From assembly GCA_963969395.1 (NCBI GenBank), contig OZ017795.1, positions 13,826,001 to 13,890,000 of the forward strand: a DNA stretch of 64,000 nt. The letters run 5' to 3'. This stretch comes from Pseudoscleropodium purum. Lineage: Eukaryota > Streptophyta > Bryopsida > Hypnales > Brachytheciaceae. Both the position numbers and the translations under genes were made by a program. Below the pieces are notes generated by a model. It had not been told where the DNA came from. It ran no database searches and worked only from the letters and a program-made list of their open reading frames with translations. Of this stretch, positions 12,639 through 24,870 are shown one piece after another (the first letter of the stretch is position 1; the number at the start of each line of letters is the position of its first letter).

Positions 12639-15600
12639 GCATAAGAACATTGTTCCACCAAAAACTAAAGCTTTGCTTTCCGATTCTTTTGAAGAGGAGT
12701 CAAAAAGCAACAATGAAGAAATTGAAGATGAGGAGTAGGCTAAGGGAGGATCTAGCTCTGAATCTAGAAGCGATCAAATTATGGATACTACCAAAAGAAA
12801 GGTAACTAGTGTTTTGCCGTCAAGGCAGCTAGTAGGGTACTAGTTTGTGTTGCACCAATTTAAGGAATTTTTATGGCATGGCTTCTATAAAAGTGTTCCA
12901 AGAGTTTTTTTCAACATTATTTGAATTTAACCAACCATTCTTCAACATAGGCTGTTGCTTATGTTTCTACATTTAAATTTCTTGGAAAGAAGACTAGGTA
13001 GTCCATTGGAAAAGAGAATGAGCCATTGCAAAAGAGGAGTAAGCTTGAGGTATCAACTATTGCACCCAAAGCTATGTCAAAGGTAATTACACATTGCTTT
13101 GCATTTTTTATTGTTGCTCTAGTCATTTCCCACAATTGCTTAGAGTAGTCAATATGGTATTGGAACTAATTTCAAGATAAAGAAAGAGATTTTGTGATTG
13201 TTTAACCTATCATCTCCTATTCCATGTTATGGGAAACTCTTTTTCCGAGTCCTCTGTATGTGATGCTCCAGAGCCTCTATTGTCATATCTCTGTAAGTAC
13301 TCTACTTTCTTCTCCCTAGCATTGTCACATTTGTTAAGTTGAGGAATAACTATTTCAATAATTACTGCCTCTAGTTTCTCATGATTGGATTATTTAAGGC
13401 AGTTTTGCTATAGTGTGATGTAATTATCTATGAGTGATTAGTTTAAACAGGACTATTGCTTAGCCTTGCCACTAGATTCATTTGTGTTGTGGTCACTTTA
13501 ACTGCACTAATTGAAGGTTACTTTAGCTCTTCATGAGTTTTTGCTCATTAGGTTGCTACTATTTGATTTCTAGGCAATGGCCCAATAGTCTATAAAGAAA
13601 AGAGCAACCAAAGCTAGAAAATTCAAGTCATCACCACTTGGAAAAGAAAAACTACCGACAGCTAAGAAAAAATTTGCCTCAAAGAGAAAAGCTACAACTT
13701 CGGCATCCAAGACAAGTTTGTTGAGTAGGTCTAGGGTGAGTATATCGCTTAATTTCTTGTAGTAGAAGATGAACATCTCTGGGCAGAGATTGTTGGTTAT
13801 TTGCTATCTAAATTATGGTTAGAGACTTTAGAGTCAGCACTTTCTTATTCATGCAAAAACATGCAGCATTTTTTGCAAATCCTAAATGTATTTTGCTCTT
13901 ATATATTTTTAAATTAAAGAATGCTTGTAATATTTTGTTTACATGATAAGATCCTAGAGAAGCCAAAAGTTCCATCTTAACTATGGTCACTGGAAGAAGA
14001 ATTGGCTCTATTAAGGGAAATTCTAAGGCACTGAGTCAATAACCTTTTATAGGGTAAGTTTGCCATCAGCCAAATCGGATGTGTATTGGGTGAACTTGAT
14101 GAATAGATTATCCTTTTTAGATAAGTACAAGACGGAACAATAAATTGAAAGACTATGAAAAAATAAGGCGCATGCGATTGCACTATAAGTCTTTCACTGG
14201 ATAGTTTAGGGCAGATGAGGCAAATGTTTGCAAGAATGTGCATGAAGTACTTCTATGGCGTATTTGGCATACTATTTTGGGGCCTCAAAAGGTTAGCCAA
14301 GAAATTGTTTTTGAGAGGGCATGTTTATTGTTTTTGATTAGTTTGTTCTAATGTGTTTTTTATTGTGCAATTCACTGGTTTGCTTAATTCTGATATTTGG
14401 TTGTGTATGAAATGGTTTTTGGAGATTTGAGTCCCCTTTCTACCTTTTCAATATCTATAAGCCTTGTGCAATTTTAATTATTTAGTATGCGAGGGGTTCT
14501 TGTCACTAATGTGAAGTTGCCTACTCCAACATCAACATGTTCTCTTATCTTATATTTTCTCAAGCAACTCAAAAAATGCTAGATTGTCTTGATTTGGAGG
14601 GAGACTATGAGGAAGAAGAGTACAATTATGTTTTTAAAGTCTTTGAGGAAGACGATGAGAAAGACACTATATCAATAAAGGTCAAAGAGCATCAAGCTTT
14701 GGTTGGTAGAACCTTTGCAAACCAAAAATTGATAGGGAAGGAAGTGGTGGTTCTTGATGGCAATAGCTTTGACAAGTCTCTAGTGAAGGCCACATCACCA
14801 ATAGTAGCAATAGCTTTTAGAGAAACTTTTAAGGCAGGAAAGCAAGCCAAGGCATTGAAATCTACTCCAACGGAGGGTATTGCCATTTCTGTAATGAATT
14901 TGGATTTTGAGAGATATCCTTCACGTGTTGCAGTGTAAAATGGTACCCAAGGTGGTCATGCTATAATTCCAGAGATGAGAGAGGAATCAGTAAGAGTAGG
15001 GTTTGTATTGAAAGGAAGTGATGAGGTGCATGCAAAGAATCTCGCCTTGTTCTGTAATATGAGGGGCACTTGCGTGAAGATGGTCAAGGAAGCAAAGGCT
15101 CAAAGCCTAGATGTAATTGAGAAGATTCTAGAGGCAACTTGTGTCAAGACCACTAAAATAGTAGAAGAGGCAAGATTAAAGAGTTCTATGATCATGGAGG
15201 AATTGCGCTTGGTTATTGAAAGATTTGGCACTTTTGTTGGATACAGTGGCCAAACAAATGGTTCACTTGGGGGACGTTAGTGCAACATGTACAATAATCC
15301 TTATCAAGGTACAATGGTTGTTTATCAATGGTCCACTTATAATTTTGGATTAGATTCCATTTGGTGACATTTTCGAAGTGTTCCAACATACTTCTACCAA
15401 TTTTTAGATTATGCTTTCTAATGATGCTTTTTCACTCTTGTTAGTATCATGGCATGTTGAAAGTTTGGTAAGTGTTATAAGAGATGACCTTGGAATATAA
15501 TGATTCATCCTTTTTGCAACAAATTAGTAAAGCCATTTCAAAAACTTAGTGACAGGAATGGAACTTGGTAGTGGAAATCTGAATTCTGACGATCCAATTT

Positions 15601-15740
15601 ATATCAAATGGCTTGAACAAAATGAAGCTAAACAAGGTCTAGTTATCTAGAAGTTACAACTAGTGCAAGATCAAGCACGAATCCAACAGAAACGCTTTCA
15701 TTTGAGACTTGAGATTCAAAAGTAGCAAGTTTCAGCACAA
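12639..15740 (+). pseudogene. Decayed multi-exon gene, unknown function
   Basis: Exon-like blocks with good splice sites: 12639-12801 (donor GTAACT), 12951-13082 (GTAATT), 13574-13735 (GTGAGT), about 13953-14053 (GTAAGT), 14120-14290 (GTTAGC) and about 14537-15280, with a further coiled-coil-like piece to 15740. The first three encode Lys/Ser/Glu-rich, nuclear-looking sequence (SKRKATTSASKTSLLSRS-like). The fourth gives LWSLEEELALLREILRH, reminiscent of a Myb/SANT-like helix. The last (248 codons apart from one TAA at 14936) ends in a Lys/Glu-rich helical region. Stops occur at about 12735, 13002, 13586, 13978, 14029, 14047, 14207 and 14936, with little sign of frameshift. This is a gene that lost function by point mutation while splice signals persisted. 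It might be the DNA-binding partner ORF of a transposon, but that is speculation. Confidence 0.55.
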
Positions 15741-15759
15741 AACAAACATGCCTAGTATT

Positions 15760-17529
15760 ATTTGCACTTTTGGTAGTGATGGTCCTCAATATCTTATGGA
15801 GGGATTAAAGGAAACCAATGTGGAGGATATTTGGAGCTATAACATAGCTTTTTGTAGTCTAATGTAATCATCAAGGAACTATAGGCCTCTATTAAATTTT
15901 TATACGGTAATTGGAGAAATAGGTCATAGTCATTAGTTTTCTCGCATTGAAAGAAAGCATGAGAGCCATTGTCATGGGATTCTTGATCGGCATTGTGATT
16001 TTATGAGCATTTTCGATATATGCTATTACTTCTTGACGTGCATCTAGATAAAATTGAGATGAAATTGAGATGAGTATATGAAATGGATGAAAAGTAATGA
16101 AATTTAGATGATAATAAAATTATTTGAAGATTGAGATAGTATGAAAGTAATTTAAACCACTTTATATTGAATTTTTTTTCTAAAAGATCCTAACCCACAA
16201 TATTAGTGAAATAGTAAGCCTTGCAATTTGTGTAATTCTAAACTTAAGTGAGTTAGTATTATTATTGCAAAGATCACTACCTTTAGTAGTGACTATATAT
16301 AAATTTGTATCTTTTCCAGTTTACTTATTTGATGATTTCTTAGCATCTCACAATTTCAAAGTATTTTTCATTTCTACCTTTCTATGAAGAGGAACCTTTT
16401 GATTTGTTGAAAAATGTTTAGTATTTGTAAAGATTTGAAAGAGTGCAATAAATTTACAATATATAACACCTACTTTCTAAAGTTTGCATCAAGAGAGAAA
16501 ATCAACAAGATATAATGGTTTTGGAAAAAGTCTTAAGTCTATAAAACTTTGCTTTCAATCAAGTAGCATTAAACTTTGAAATTTCATCAATAGTATTTTT
16601 TTTTACTTGAATTTGAGTATAATAAGCTAAAATTACACTGTTGATCAAAACAACATTGTATGATTTCTATTTTTCTTATAAAATGTATTTAGTATACTAA
16701 AAAATTTTATGCATAGTAATTGTAATGAAAGAAAAAAAACTAATTTTTATATAAATCTAAGTTCAAATTTATAAGTAGGAAACCATCAACAATTATGATA
16801 CTTTTAACTTCTTCACTTCAATATTCAATAATGTCCATCACTTCCTTGTTTGAACATCCAATGGAATAGTTAATGATTTTGAAAAACATCAATAGACATT
16901 TATGTACCTTTAGGATTTAGGCATCCTAGGTTCAATTGGTAAATGATGTTGAACAAGTGCTTTTTATTTTGAATTTAAGATTTTTCAAAATTATCTCCAA
17001 ATTAATGAAACATGGAAGATTTTAATAAATATTTTTATTATTTGTTGTTTTTTCCTATTATAAACATTCTTACATTTTGTACTATCATTATTAGTTTATC
17101 ATAAGTAATAGTATGCTCTAGTGCTAGATATTACCTAGGTTGGCAAGAAAATCTCAACTATCTAATTTCACTTAGATTCCAAAGAACTTTGCACTACATT
17201 GTTTATAATACTCTCGCAATTTTTTTTGTAATTATTGTTAGAATTGCAATCCTTTCATTTCTCATATTTTACAATTACAAGGATACTTGCACAAAAAAAT
17301 TTAGGTAGGCTTATCTTTAACACATACACCTCTAGTACAAATTTAAGACCCAACTTAGTAGTACTCCAAAACTTATCCTTGATAGGCTATTGGTTCTCTA
17401 AGTACATAAGTGACCTAACATCACATTAACAATGAGGTGCAAACACCCCCACCCATTGCCATTAGGACCCTCCTTGTGTTAAAAAATGTACAAAAAATCT
17501 AGAATAATCAATCTAACTAATCAAGGATT
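15760..17529. other. AT-rich intergenic DNA
   Basis: No gene or bounded repeat is visible. Frames are short and of AT-noise composition. Confidence 0.55.
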
Positions 17530-17900
17530 TATTATAACCATTGATGCTCTAGGATACAAATTATGATATTGAATACAAAATACATACATAATATTACATA
17601 TTTATATATATACCTATATGCATATATACATACAAATATACATATAGCCATATAACATATATTTTAGATATTTCATATCATTTGTGAGCAGACAAATGTC
17701 AAAAAAATACAAATATCAGGGTATAGGGATTTCTTACAAGCACCCAACTATTTTTCTCAACCATTGGAAAAGTGACATATGTACCCCTTTAAAATATTTT
17801 TTGAAAACTTCAAACACCAATAGAAAGTGACATGTGTACATCATTAATTTTTCATATATGGATTCCTCAGAAAGCCATATATAGTTTCTCACACAATGTA
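17530..17900 (-). repeat. R3 family copy, inverted
   Basis: The sequence CCATTGGAAAAGTGACATAT with GTACCCCTTT after it (about 17761-17795) is the reverse complement of the repeated words AAAGGGGTACATGTG and GCCATTGG in 41855-41955. The TA/CA-rich tract at 17580-17660 corresponds to the simple-sequence core of that element. Termini are not resolved. Confidence 0.5.
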
Positions 17901-17989
17901 CTTAAAAGAGAGTAATTGTCTAATACAATTTTTTTGTCAATATATGACAAAAAGTAGTGCAAGTAATTTTGTGATTTGTCATGTTATTT

Positions 17990-19095
17990 GATGATGGGTA
18001 GCTGGTTGGCTTTGTAGGGCTTTGAAGGAGGTGGTAGTAGACATGTTATAGCCAAAATAGGCATGTATTGGCCATTGGGGGGGCTAAACTAGTGTTTTGA
18101 GAATGTTTGAGGTGTGAACGGAGTTGTTTTGGGGGCACCTTTAGGGTGGTTATAACCCTAGGCTGTCCCCTTGCTCATTCATTCTTTTTCAAGTCTTGTA
18201 TATGTTGTTGTTTTTGAGTTGAAAGGAGTTGAAGCACGTAATGTAATGATGGTTGGTTGTTATACCAATCTTTACTAGTGTTATTCCTCAATTCATGTGA
18301 TTTTACAAGAGCAATCCAATTGAGACAAAGTAGAAGCAACCTTGAGTGTTTAGGAAGCTTATTACTTGAAGAGAATGTTGTATGTGTTGATGTTAGAGAA
18401 CTAGAGGAGTTGGAGAGGTTTGATTTGTTGTATTTGTGTTGGAGATGTTGGTGGTGACATGCGGAAGCGATGGTAAATTCAAATTTTGGAACTTTGGAGT
18501 TGAAGGTGCTGATTTGGAGTTGGAGGATCTTGGGGAGCATAGAGGATTGCTAAGAAAAACGTGGAGGAATCCCTTGATTGTAAGGATCCATGTCCAACTT
18601 GTTTCATGCAATTCCGATAGAAAATGAGAAAGATACGGGAGTTTGAGTGAGATAGTCAAAACCTATACATGTGGTGTCCCAAACATGCAAAAGTGCTGAT
18701 TTGGTGTTTGGAGGACATTTGGATGATTATTTGGTGTTAGAAAGATAACTTGTAGTACCACCTATCCAAAAATTGCAAAATTGTCAAGAACTACCAAAAA
18801 TTGAGAAAGTTATGGCATTTTGAAATTTTGTGTTGGGGTTTGTTTTTGGAGGTTGTTGTTGATGTTTTGCAAGCGTTGATAGCTTGGCGAAATGGGAGAG
18901 ATAAGTCTAAGTCTAAGTCTAAGTAGAAGGGTTTTGAGGGATTCTAGTTGAATTCAGGTTCATTGCTTGAACTTGAGATGCCATAGCCTATTTTGAAGGC
19001 TTTACTTTTTTGCTTTGTGAACTATTGTTGTTGTGGTGAGGTTGGAGGTATGATCAACAAACCGTGAGTTTGAAATTTAAGATCCATTTTCACCA
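17990..19095 (+). repeat. Candidate 5' LTR and leader
   Basis: This GT-rich block has a composition unlike its AT-rich flank and precedes gag. It contains a TATAA-like site near 18150 (GGTTATAACCC), a short TAAGTC tandem (18902-18925), and at 19097 TGGTATC, the first seven bases of a primer-binding site complementary to initiator-Met tRNA (the next bases diverge). With no second LTR for comparison the left boundary is a guess. Confidence 0.4.
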
Positions 19096-19252
19096 ATGGT
19101 ATCTCATGGTATATTGTTGGTTCTACTTGCCCCATATCTCATGGTTTCTTATCCCTACCTTGCTACTTGAACTAATTTAGAGCCGCAATAGAATAGGCCA
19201 ATAAGGAGCAATTTGACGGTGGAATAGAAGATTCGACACTTGAAGATCATTT

Positions 19253-20587
19253 ATGGTACGAACATGTACACGTGATTACGACATATTGGAGGAAGTTGAT
19301 ATTCCTAGTGTAGAGGATGAAGAAGAGTTAACCTTGCCATTTGTAAGCATTGATCCATTCAAAAGTTGGAAGATCAATCCCTTTGGCATTATGGAGGACC
19401 ATAGCGGTGGAGCGATGGTTTGTGACTACTACTCAGGAAGAGCTAAAGGTGTGGCCTTCAACGATTGGAAGACTAAGTTTCGATCATGGCAACAAACTCA
19501 GAGACAATGCAATGCTTTGTTTAATGATTGGTGGGCCTTTGAGCAATTGCCCTTCCATCTTGAATTTGAGATGTTGCAAACCTATGATCCTTGGTTTGAG
19601 GATTATAGATTTGAGCTTGAAAAAGTAGAAGACTATTGGACTCGAAGGGTGGAATTAGTCACTACATTGAAAGAAGGAGTTGCATATCCAACTTAGGCTT
19701 CAAAAACTGGTGACGAAGATGAAGATAAGGGTGAGGAAGCTACCTCAAGCCTTAATGTAGCACAAATTGCAAGGCTAAAATTCAAATCCACTACTAGTAC
19801 TACCGATGGAACTACATCTACATTCATTTCTCAGTTGTCTCAAGCATCAATTGAGGCAATAGCCATGATGGGACCTCCTCCTCAATTTGACCTTCTCTGG
19901 TTATTTTTCAAACAATTGGAAATGGAGTTTGGTGGCATTCGTTGAGATCGCATGCGCCACATCTAAGACTTCAAGAAGGAGATTAAAGACACTCCTTGCA
20001 TCATGTATACAAGGCTTTCCAAGTTCGCTCATAAAAGTAGAGATGCCTTCAGAAAGCATCAATTGGTAGAGCTTTACATGGGGAAACAAGATAAGAAGAT
20101 CCGTGACATGGCACATCCTCACATGTTGCTAACATATGGAGGTCGAACTACTTTAGCTCAATCTTTTGCTACTATGGAGTAATTAGATCGAAGGCTATGT
20201 GTAGAAGAGGCTAGTAGATTGTCATCTATTATGACTTCTACAACAAATCAATCCAAGGCTATTGTTAGTGGCTCTAGCAAGAGTCAAGGGACACCTAAGG
20301 CCTCTAAACAAGTTGCTATAGTGGTTGAAGTGGAAGGGACAGTTAATTCTTGCATGCGGTGTTGAAACTATGAATTATTAGGCCACAAGAAGAGAGATTG
20401 TTCTATAGATACATCATCTGAAGGCAAGAGTGGTGGACAACCAACTACCAACAAAAATAATGCTACCACAACAAACAAAGGGCAACAAAAGAAGATACCA
20501 AGTGGAGCCACACCTTCAAAGTGCACTTATGCACTTTGTAGCCGTGTTGGTCATACAAAGGACAAATATTGGGTGAAAAATTCATAG
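19253..20587 (+). pseudogene. Ty3-type gag with two degenerate zinc knuckles
   Basis: The frame from ATG 19253 gives an acidic, Trp-rich N-terminal half (DYYSGRAKGVAFNDWKTKF), then a helical capsid-like segment with LSKFAHKSRDAFRKHQLVEL, then two knuckles: CWN-like positions followed by ELLGHKKRDC at about 20360-20400, and CSRVGHTKDKYW at about 20540. In the first knuckle a Trp-like position is TGA and a Cys position is Tyr (TAT); in the second the final Cys is Tyr. Gag coats and packages the element RNA. Stops at 19694, 19943, 19964, 20180, 20363 and 20585 break the frame, yet the frame itself is kept over 1.3 kb. Confidence 0.7.
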
Positions 20588-21224
20588 CTAAGGCCTCAAT
20601 CATTTATTTCACAGGAGGTAGTTCAAATTCTGGGGGCAATAATCTTGAAGTACATATGGGAGAGTTACAAAATACTCTAGCATTACTTGTTGCAGTGACA
20701 ACAAAGATCACACCAACATCTTCTAGCTCAAAGCTTGGATTAGATAGGTTTGAGTATGGTGCTTTTGGTGAGATGGTTGCAATAGTGGCTACTAGGTCAC
20801 AAGCTAATTCTTTACCAGTTGCATCCGTGGTAGAAGAAAATTCAACCATTCAATGTAGGCCTTATGTACATCATCAAGGGCCTCTTGATAGCATCGTACA
20901 ATCGAGATTGCCTATGACATTTGATTTGGCGAAAGTGGTGACTAGTTCAATACTTACAACAATTTCTAATGAAAAAGATTCATCTAAAGGAGGAGACATG
21001 GTGAAGAGTTTAGCTTTCAAGCTCTTAGAGGTTCCATTGTTTTCAGGGATCCAATTACAAAGTGGAAACTTTGATGCGGCTACCATATATCATATCGCAA
21101 GGAAGATGATGCAAGGTACGGTTCTAATGCTTGCCAATGTAGCCATGAAGGAGATGAAAGAGTCTTCTTTGATTGATGGTAAAGAAGGCACAAGAAAGAT
21201 GCTACTAAGGTAGCAGTAGATGCC
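20588..21224 (+). pseudogene. Gag-protease linker, shifted frame
   Basis: An open frame of 214 codons (20569-21213) occupies this interval, but its frame differs both from gag and from the protease, so at least two frame changes have occurred. The product is Ser/Thr-rich with LEVPLFSGIQLQSGNFDAAT and no domain I recognise. It probably represents the gag C-terminus or the region before the protease. Confidence 0.4.
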
Positions 21225-21812
21225 TTGCGATGTTGGAAAGGGTGGCCAAAGGAGTCTTCTTCACAAGCAGAGTTTGATAGTAACTTGAATTCAAGTGGAG
21301 AAGCTATTGAGAGTGATGTTGAGATTTCAACAAGTTATTTGGCAACATTATCCGCTTGGGCAACTCGTGAGTGTTTGCAAGTTAAGCCTAGAGTAATGTA
21401 TTTGGCCAATTCCAGTCATGTCTTTTCTGTGGCTTGAGGTGATACATCTCAAGTATTTCCACATAAGGTGCTACTTGATACTAGTGCTCAACCAGTAATG
21501 CTAAGAAAACTTCTAGCTCAAAGTTTGGGACTTCTTTCTAGTGACTTGGACCCATGTCCTTTCACTATAGCAACATCACTTGGGGGCATAGAGCAACCTA
21601 TGGGGTTGATTAAAGAGCCACTACAACTTCAATTCAAGGTGGGCATTGATGCATACACTCATATCTCTATGAGGTGTGTGGTTACAAGTGCTACTAGTTA
21701 TGATATTTTATTGGGGCAATAAGCTTTGTACACCATTGATTTTGGTCATGATTCTTAGGCTGATGAAGCATGGTTTTGACCAAGGTGGTCGCAAGGAGAT
21801 GGATGGAAGAAG
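21225..21812 (+). pseudogene. Retroviral-type aspartic protease
   Basis: The protease cleaves the Gag-Pol polyprotein. The active-site motif is visible as KVLLDTSAQPVMLRKLLA at 21468-21530 (hydrophobic-hydrophobic-Asp-Thr/Ser-Ser/Gly-Ala). It is followed by a conserved-looking core (PFTIATSLGG, then VTSATSYDILLG, the second hydrophobic motif ending in Gly). Stops at 21435, 21720, 21756 and 21777 interrupt it. The frame continues directly into integrase sequence, which shows where the reverse transcriptase was removed. Confidence 0.7.
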
Positions 21813-22970
21813 GTGATTCCTATCATCTTTAGTGCTTCTACTGACGTGGTTGAAGGTTTGGCGGCAGTATATGGATGTGTTGTAGAATGGTGTGCAACTG
21901 GAGTACATTGTACATATTCTATGTTGTGTGGTTTATATAGGTGGATGGGCATAAGATTAGAGGTAGAAACTTATGTGGAGAGGTGTGAGGTCTGCGATCG
22001 GGTTAGATCAAGCTTCAACAATCTAACTCCTCAACTACGACTTTTACCAATCATGGATTTGGGCTATAGGTGGAGTCTTGACTTTGCTGGGCCATTAACA
22101 GCTACATCACAAGGTGAAAAATACTTACTTGTAATGGTAGAGCATTTTAGCAAGTGGATTGAGTTGGTGACACTACCACAAAATTCCTTGGAATTAGCAG
22201 CAGCGACATTCCTTGATCGTGTATTGGCTAGATTTGGAGCTCTAGGTGAGGTGTTGACAGACCAAGGAAGAGAGTTTTGGGAGGCATTTAAAGAGCTTTG
22301 CAAAATAGTTCTAATTATTCACTGTACAACATCAAGAAATCATCCAGAGGCTGATGTATTAACAGAGAAGGTGATTCAAACAATTAAGCATGGTTTGCAA
22401 AAGTACGGGTTGTTGGTAGGCAATTATCGAGATTGGGATTTGAAGTTGCCATGGATAGTAATGGACTATCGCTTTAGTCGATAGGCATCTCTTGCATCTT
22501 ATAGCCCTTATCAATTATTGTATGGTAGAGAGCCAGTTTTACTATTGGCATTGAGAGAGAACTTGGATCCTATAGTAGACTTGGATGACCCAAGAGTTTG
22601 GGTAGAGGTGCTGCAAGATCGTGTTTAGTATTTTCAAAGGGCCATGCCAATGGCTATGGAGAACTTGGCGATAGTGCAATATAGAGATACAGTTAGGTAT
22701 GCGCACATTAGAAATGGGGCTTATAGGCCTCAACTTCGACGATTCAAGGTTGGAGATTACATGTATTTGCAACATGAGGCACCAACAACCTTGGATGTTT
22801 AGGTAGGGCAGACTATTTTGAGGATCAAGGCCATTTTGTCTAAAGGAGTTTTTCTTTTGGAAGGGAAGGATGGACGAGAGTGCTAGGACAACACAAAAAA
22901 TTGTGTTCCTTGTCATTTGTCAATTGAAAGGACTATAGATCCAAAGTTACCAATGGTTCCACCTGGATAT
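21813..22970 (+). pseudogene. Ty3-type integrase, stop-interrupted
   Basis: The enzyme inserts the element DNA. Seen: the CEVC of the HHCC zinc-binding domain (about 21987), the first catalytic Asp in SLDFAGPLTA (about 22077), the second in VLTDQGREFW (about 22253), and the Glu in the segment HPEADVLTEK (about 22342), giving the D,D35E core. After it come LYGREPVLL and a basic domain with RRFKVGDYMYLQ. No chromodomain is recognisable before the end. Stops at 22482, 22626, 22800 and 22884 break an otherwise unshifted frame of nearly 1 kb. The N-terminal His pair is not secure because the pol deletion lies just upstream. Confidence 0.85.
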
Positions 22971-22999
22971 AATGCTATACAAAGCATTTATATCCAAAG

Positions 23000-23698
23000 C
23001 ATACAAAGTATTTTTGTCCTTGCGAAAAACCTGGCAATTAAACTTCACAAGGTTACATTTGTATAAAAAAAATTTCAAAATGATTGAAACTCTTTAGATT
23101 CATTCTTCAAAGCATGTTGGCTACACGCTTGAAAATTTTTAGATCATTTGAAATTGTACAATATATAAAAAAAAATAGTAAGTAGAAAGATGTAGAGAAT
23201 GGTTTAAAATACTAATTATTAACAATTTATTTATGGAAACAAAAAATGTCAATCCCAATGGTTGTAATGTTGTAATAAACAATCTTCATCTAATGTTTTT
23301 ATTTTTTTTCAAAAATATTGAAAATTGAGTTCAATAAAGGACTTCAAAGTTTATTTGGGGGTAAAGAATCCATAACTACCCGCAAACTAAAACACCTCAT
23401 AATTTTTGACTCATTGATTAAAATGGAATGATTCAAAGCTTTTAATGTACATATAAATCTAGAAAACCAATTTCAAATTTGTATTTTTGAAAAAAATGAT
23501 TTTTTCAGATCTAATTTGAGAAACAAACTACATACTAGGCCATAACTTTGGACTCATATTTTCAAATGTCTTGAAATTTAATGCTCTTGAAAGATATTCC
23601 TTGTCCACACCTTTTATCAAAATTTGGGCCAAAAACATGAAAATCTGAAAAAAGTTTCTATATTGCTAAAAAACACAATTTGGTCCCTTAAGGGTTAA
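23000..23698 (+). mobile_element. R1 family copy, left end truncated
   Basis: Sequence from about 23010 aligns by eye with 55800-56310 of the R1 copy at 55588-56521, for example TTCATTCTTCAAAGCATG, ATTGAAAATTGAGTTCAATA and ATGGAATGATTCAAAGCTTT. It ends at GGTCCCTTAAGGGTTAA, with TTAA at 23695-23698. The left part is replaced by the retrotransposon remnant. Confidence 0.65.
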
Positions 23699-24400
23699 AG
23701 ACCTATATACTATGTTTGTTTGATGGTGTGATGTTATACATGAATCCACTTACGAAGGACATCATACATTTACTATAATATTTTTTAAAGCAATTAATGC
23801 AATTTAGGACTGTAGGGGTTAGAACAAAATGACTTCAATCCTGAGAATGAAAATGATTGTATTAATTATAATAGGATTTTATATCACCCAATGATATCTT
23901 GTAATTTTGGTCAATCACTTCATGATTTGGATACCCACAAAATTGATATATTTGAATATGATGGCATTATTTAATTTTCATAGTGTCATTTTCACAACTA
24001 TTTAATCTATAAAATCTTTAATTGGATTCAAAATTGTGGACTTACTTTGAGCAACATCCTTAGATATTGATATCTTTGTGATGGTTCTCAACAGTTTTTA
24101 ATGAAGAAAATGTAAACTTTGTTAAATTGGTGATATTCCATTGAACCAAAAATTTTTACATATATCTTTGCAAAACTTAAACTTAAAAACTAAAACTTGC
24201 CAAAGTAATGGAATATCACCAATTTTATGAAATGGAAGTTGCAATTTAGCATGCTTCACTAGAAAGAGTAATAAATATTTGTGAAGAAAGTATTTGGCAA
24301 TAAATTCTTCATTTTTGACTGACTAGATAAAATTGCTGAAACGGTCCTAAATTCTGATATGGTGTCAATATATTTTCACCATTTTCGATGGATCTCCTTG
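23699..24400. other. AT-rich spacer
   Basis: No gene or bounded repeat is visible. Two short inverted stretches near 24120-24230 (CAAAGTAATGGAATATCACC against GGTGATATTCCATTGAACC) suggest a small hairpin. Confidence 0.45.
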
Positions 24401-24414
24401 TTCTAGACCAATAC

Positions 24415-24870
24415 CTGATATTCCATCCATATTCTACAAATGTTTCATCCACGTCGACTTCAAGGATGTAAGTAGCTGCAGCACTCTCTCTGTTGAAGAT
24501 TGTAACTCGCACTGCCTAAAAAGATTGAAGTAAAAATCACTGATGGTACTTCCATCAGTATCATGGCCCAATTGCCTCACATTGTTGCAAATAAATTTTG
24601 GTCCTTAAAAATGAGCCATTATAACGAATTATAGACCCATGTTCCAGTCATATGATGATTTGGCTGATTGAAGATTATGTACAATTAGTTAGCCCAAGGT
24701 AAAAAAATCATTATCTTTGATAAACTTCAGCCAGCAGCTCAGAAGGTCGAGCATGACCCAACAGATGATTCCTCAAATGACCTGGAAAAAGCAGCCAGAG
24801 AGAAAGCAAATTATGGAAGCAGTTTACTTACCCCAAGGCTAGGCAGGCAGCTCTCCCCATGGCAGAAAAT
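24415..24870 (-). pseudogene. Candidate exons of an unrecognised minus-strand gene
   Basis: On the - strand, a 101-base block (24515 to 24415) lies between an acceptor TTTTTAG and a donor CAG|GTATTGG, and encodes AVRVTIFNRESAAATYILEV and then DVDETFVEYGWNIR. Upstream, an acceptor TTTTTCCAG before 24781 opens HLRNHLLGHARPSELLAEVY. Further upstream, CTTGGG|GTAAGT follows an ATG (about 24861) reading MGRAACLALG. The blocks do not all join in one frame, so this is either a decayed gene or one with an exon I missed. No family is recognised. Confidence 0.3.

Larger units (their letters stand above)
17990..23000 (+). mobile_element. Ty3-type LTR retrotransposon, deleted and inactive
   Basis: Order on the + strand: putative 5' LTR, gag with zinc knuckles, aspartic protease, integrase. 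The integrase lies directly after the protease with no reverse transcriptase or RNase H between them, so about 2 kb of pol is missing around 21870-21930. Coding frames carry at least 13 stops plus frame changes. No matching 3' LTR follows the integrase. Instead an R1 copy begins at about 23000, so the 3' end is lost or replaced. The copy cannot replicate by itself. Confidence 0.85.

Noticed and set aside
19253..22886. Stop codons read through by a variant code or by U-to-C RNA editing
   Set aside because: U-to-C editing of stops is known from organelles of some land plants, but this is nuclear DNA beside intact genes with normal codons; decay is simpler.
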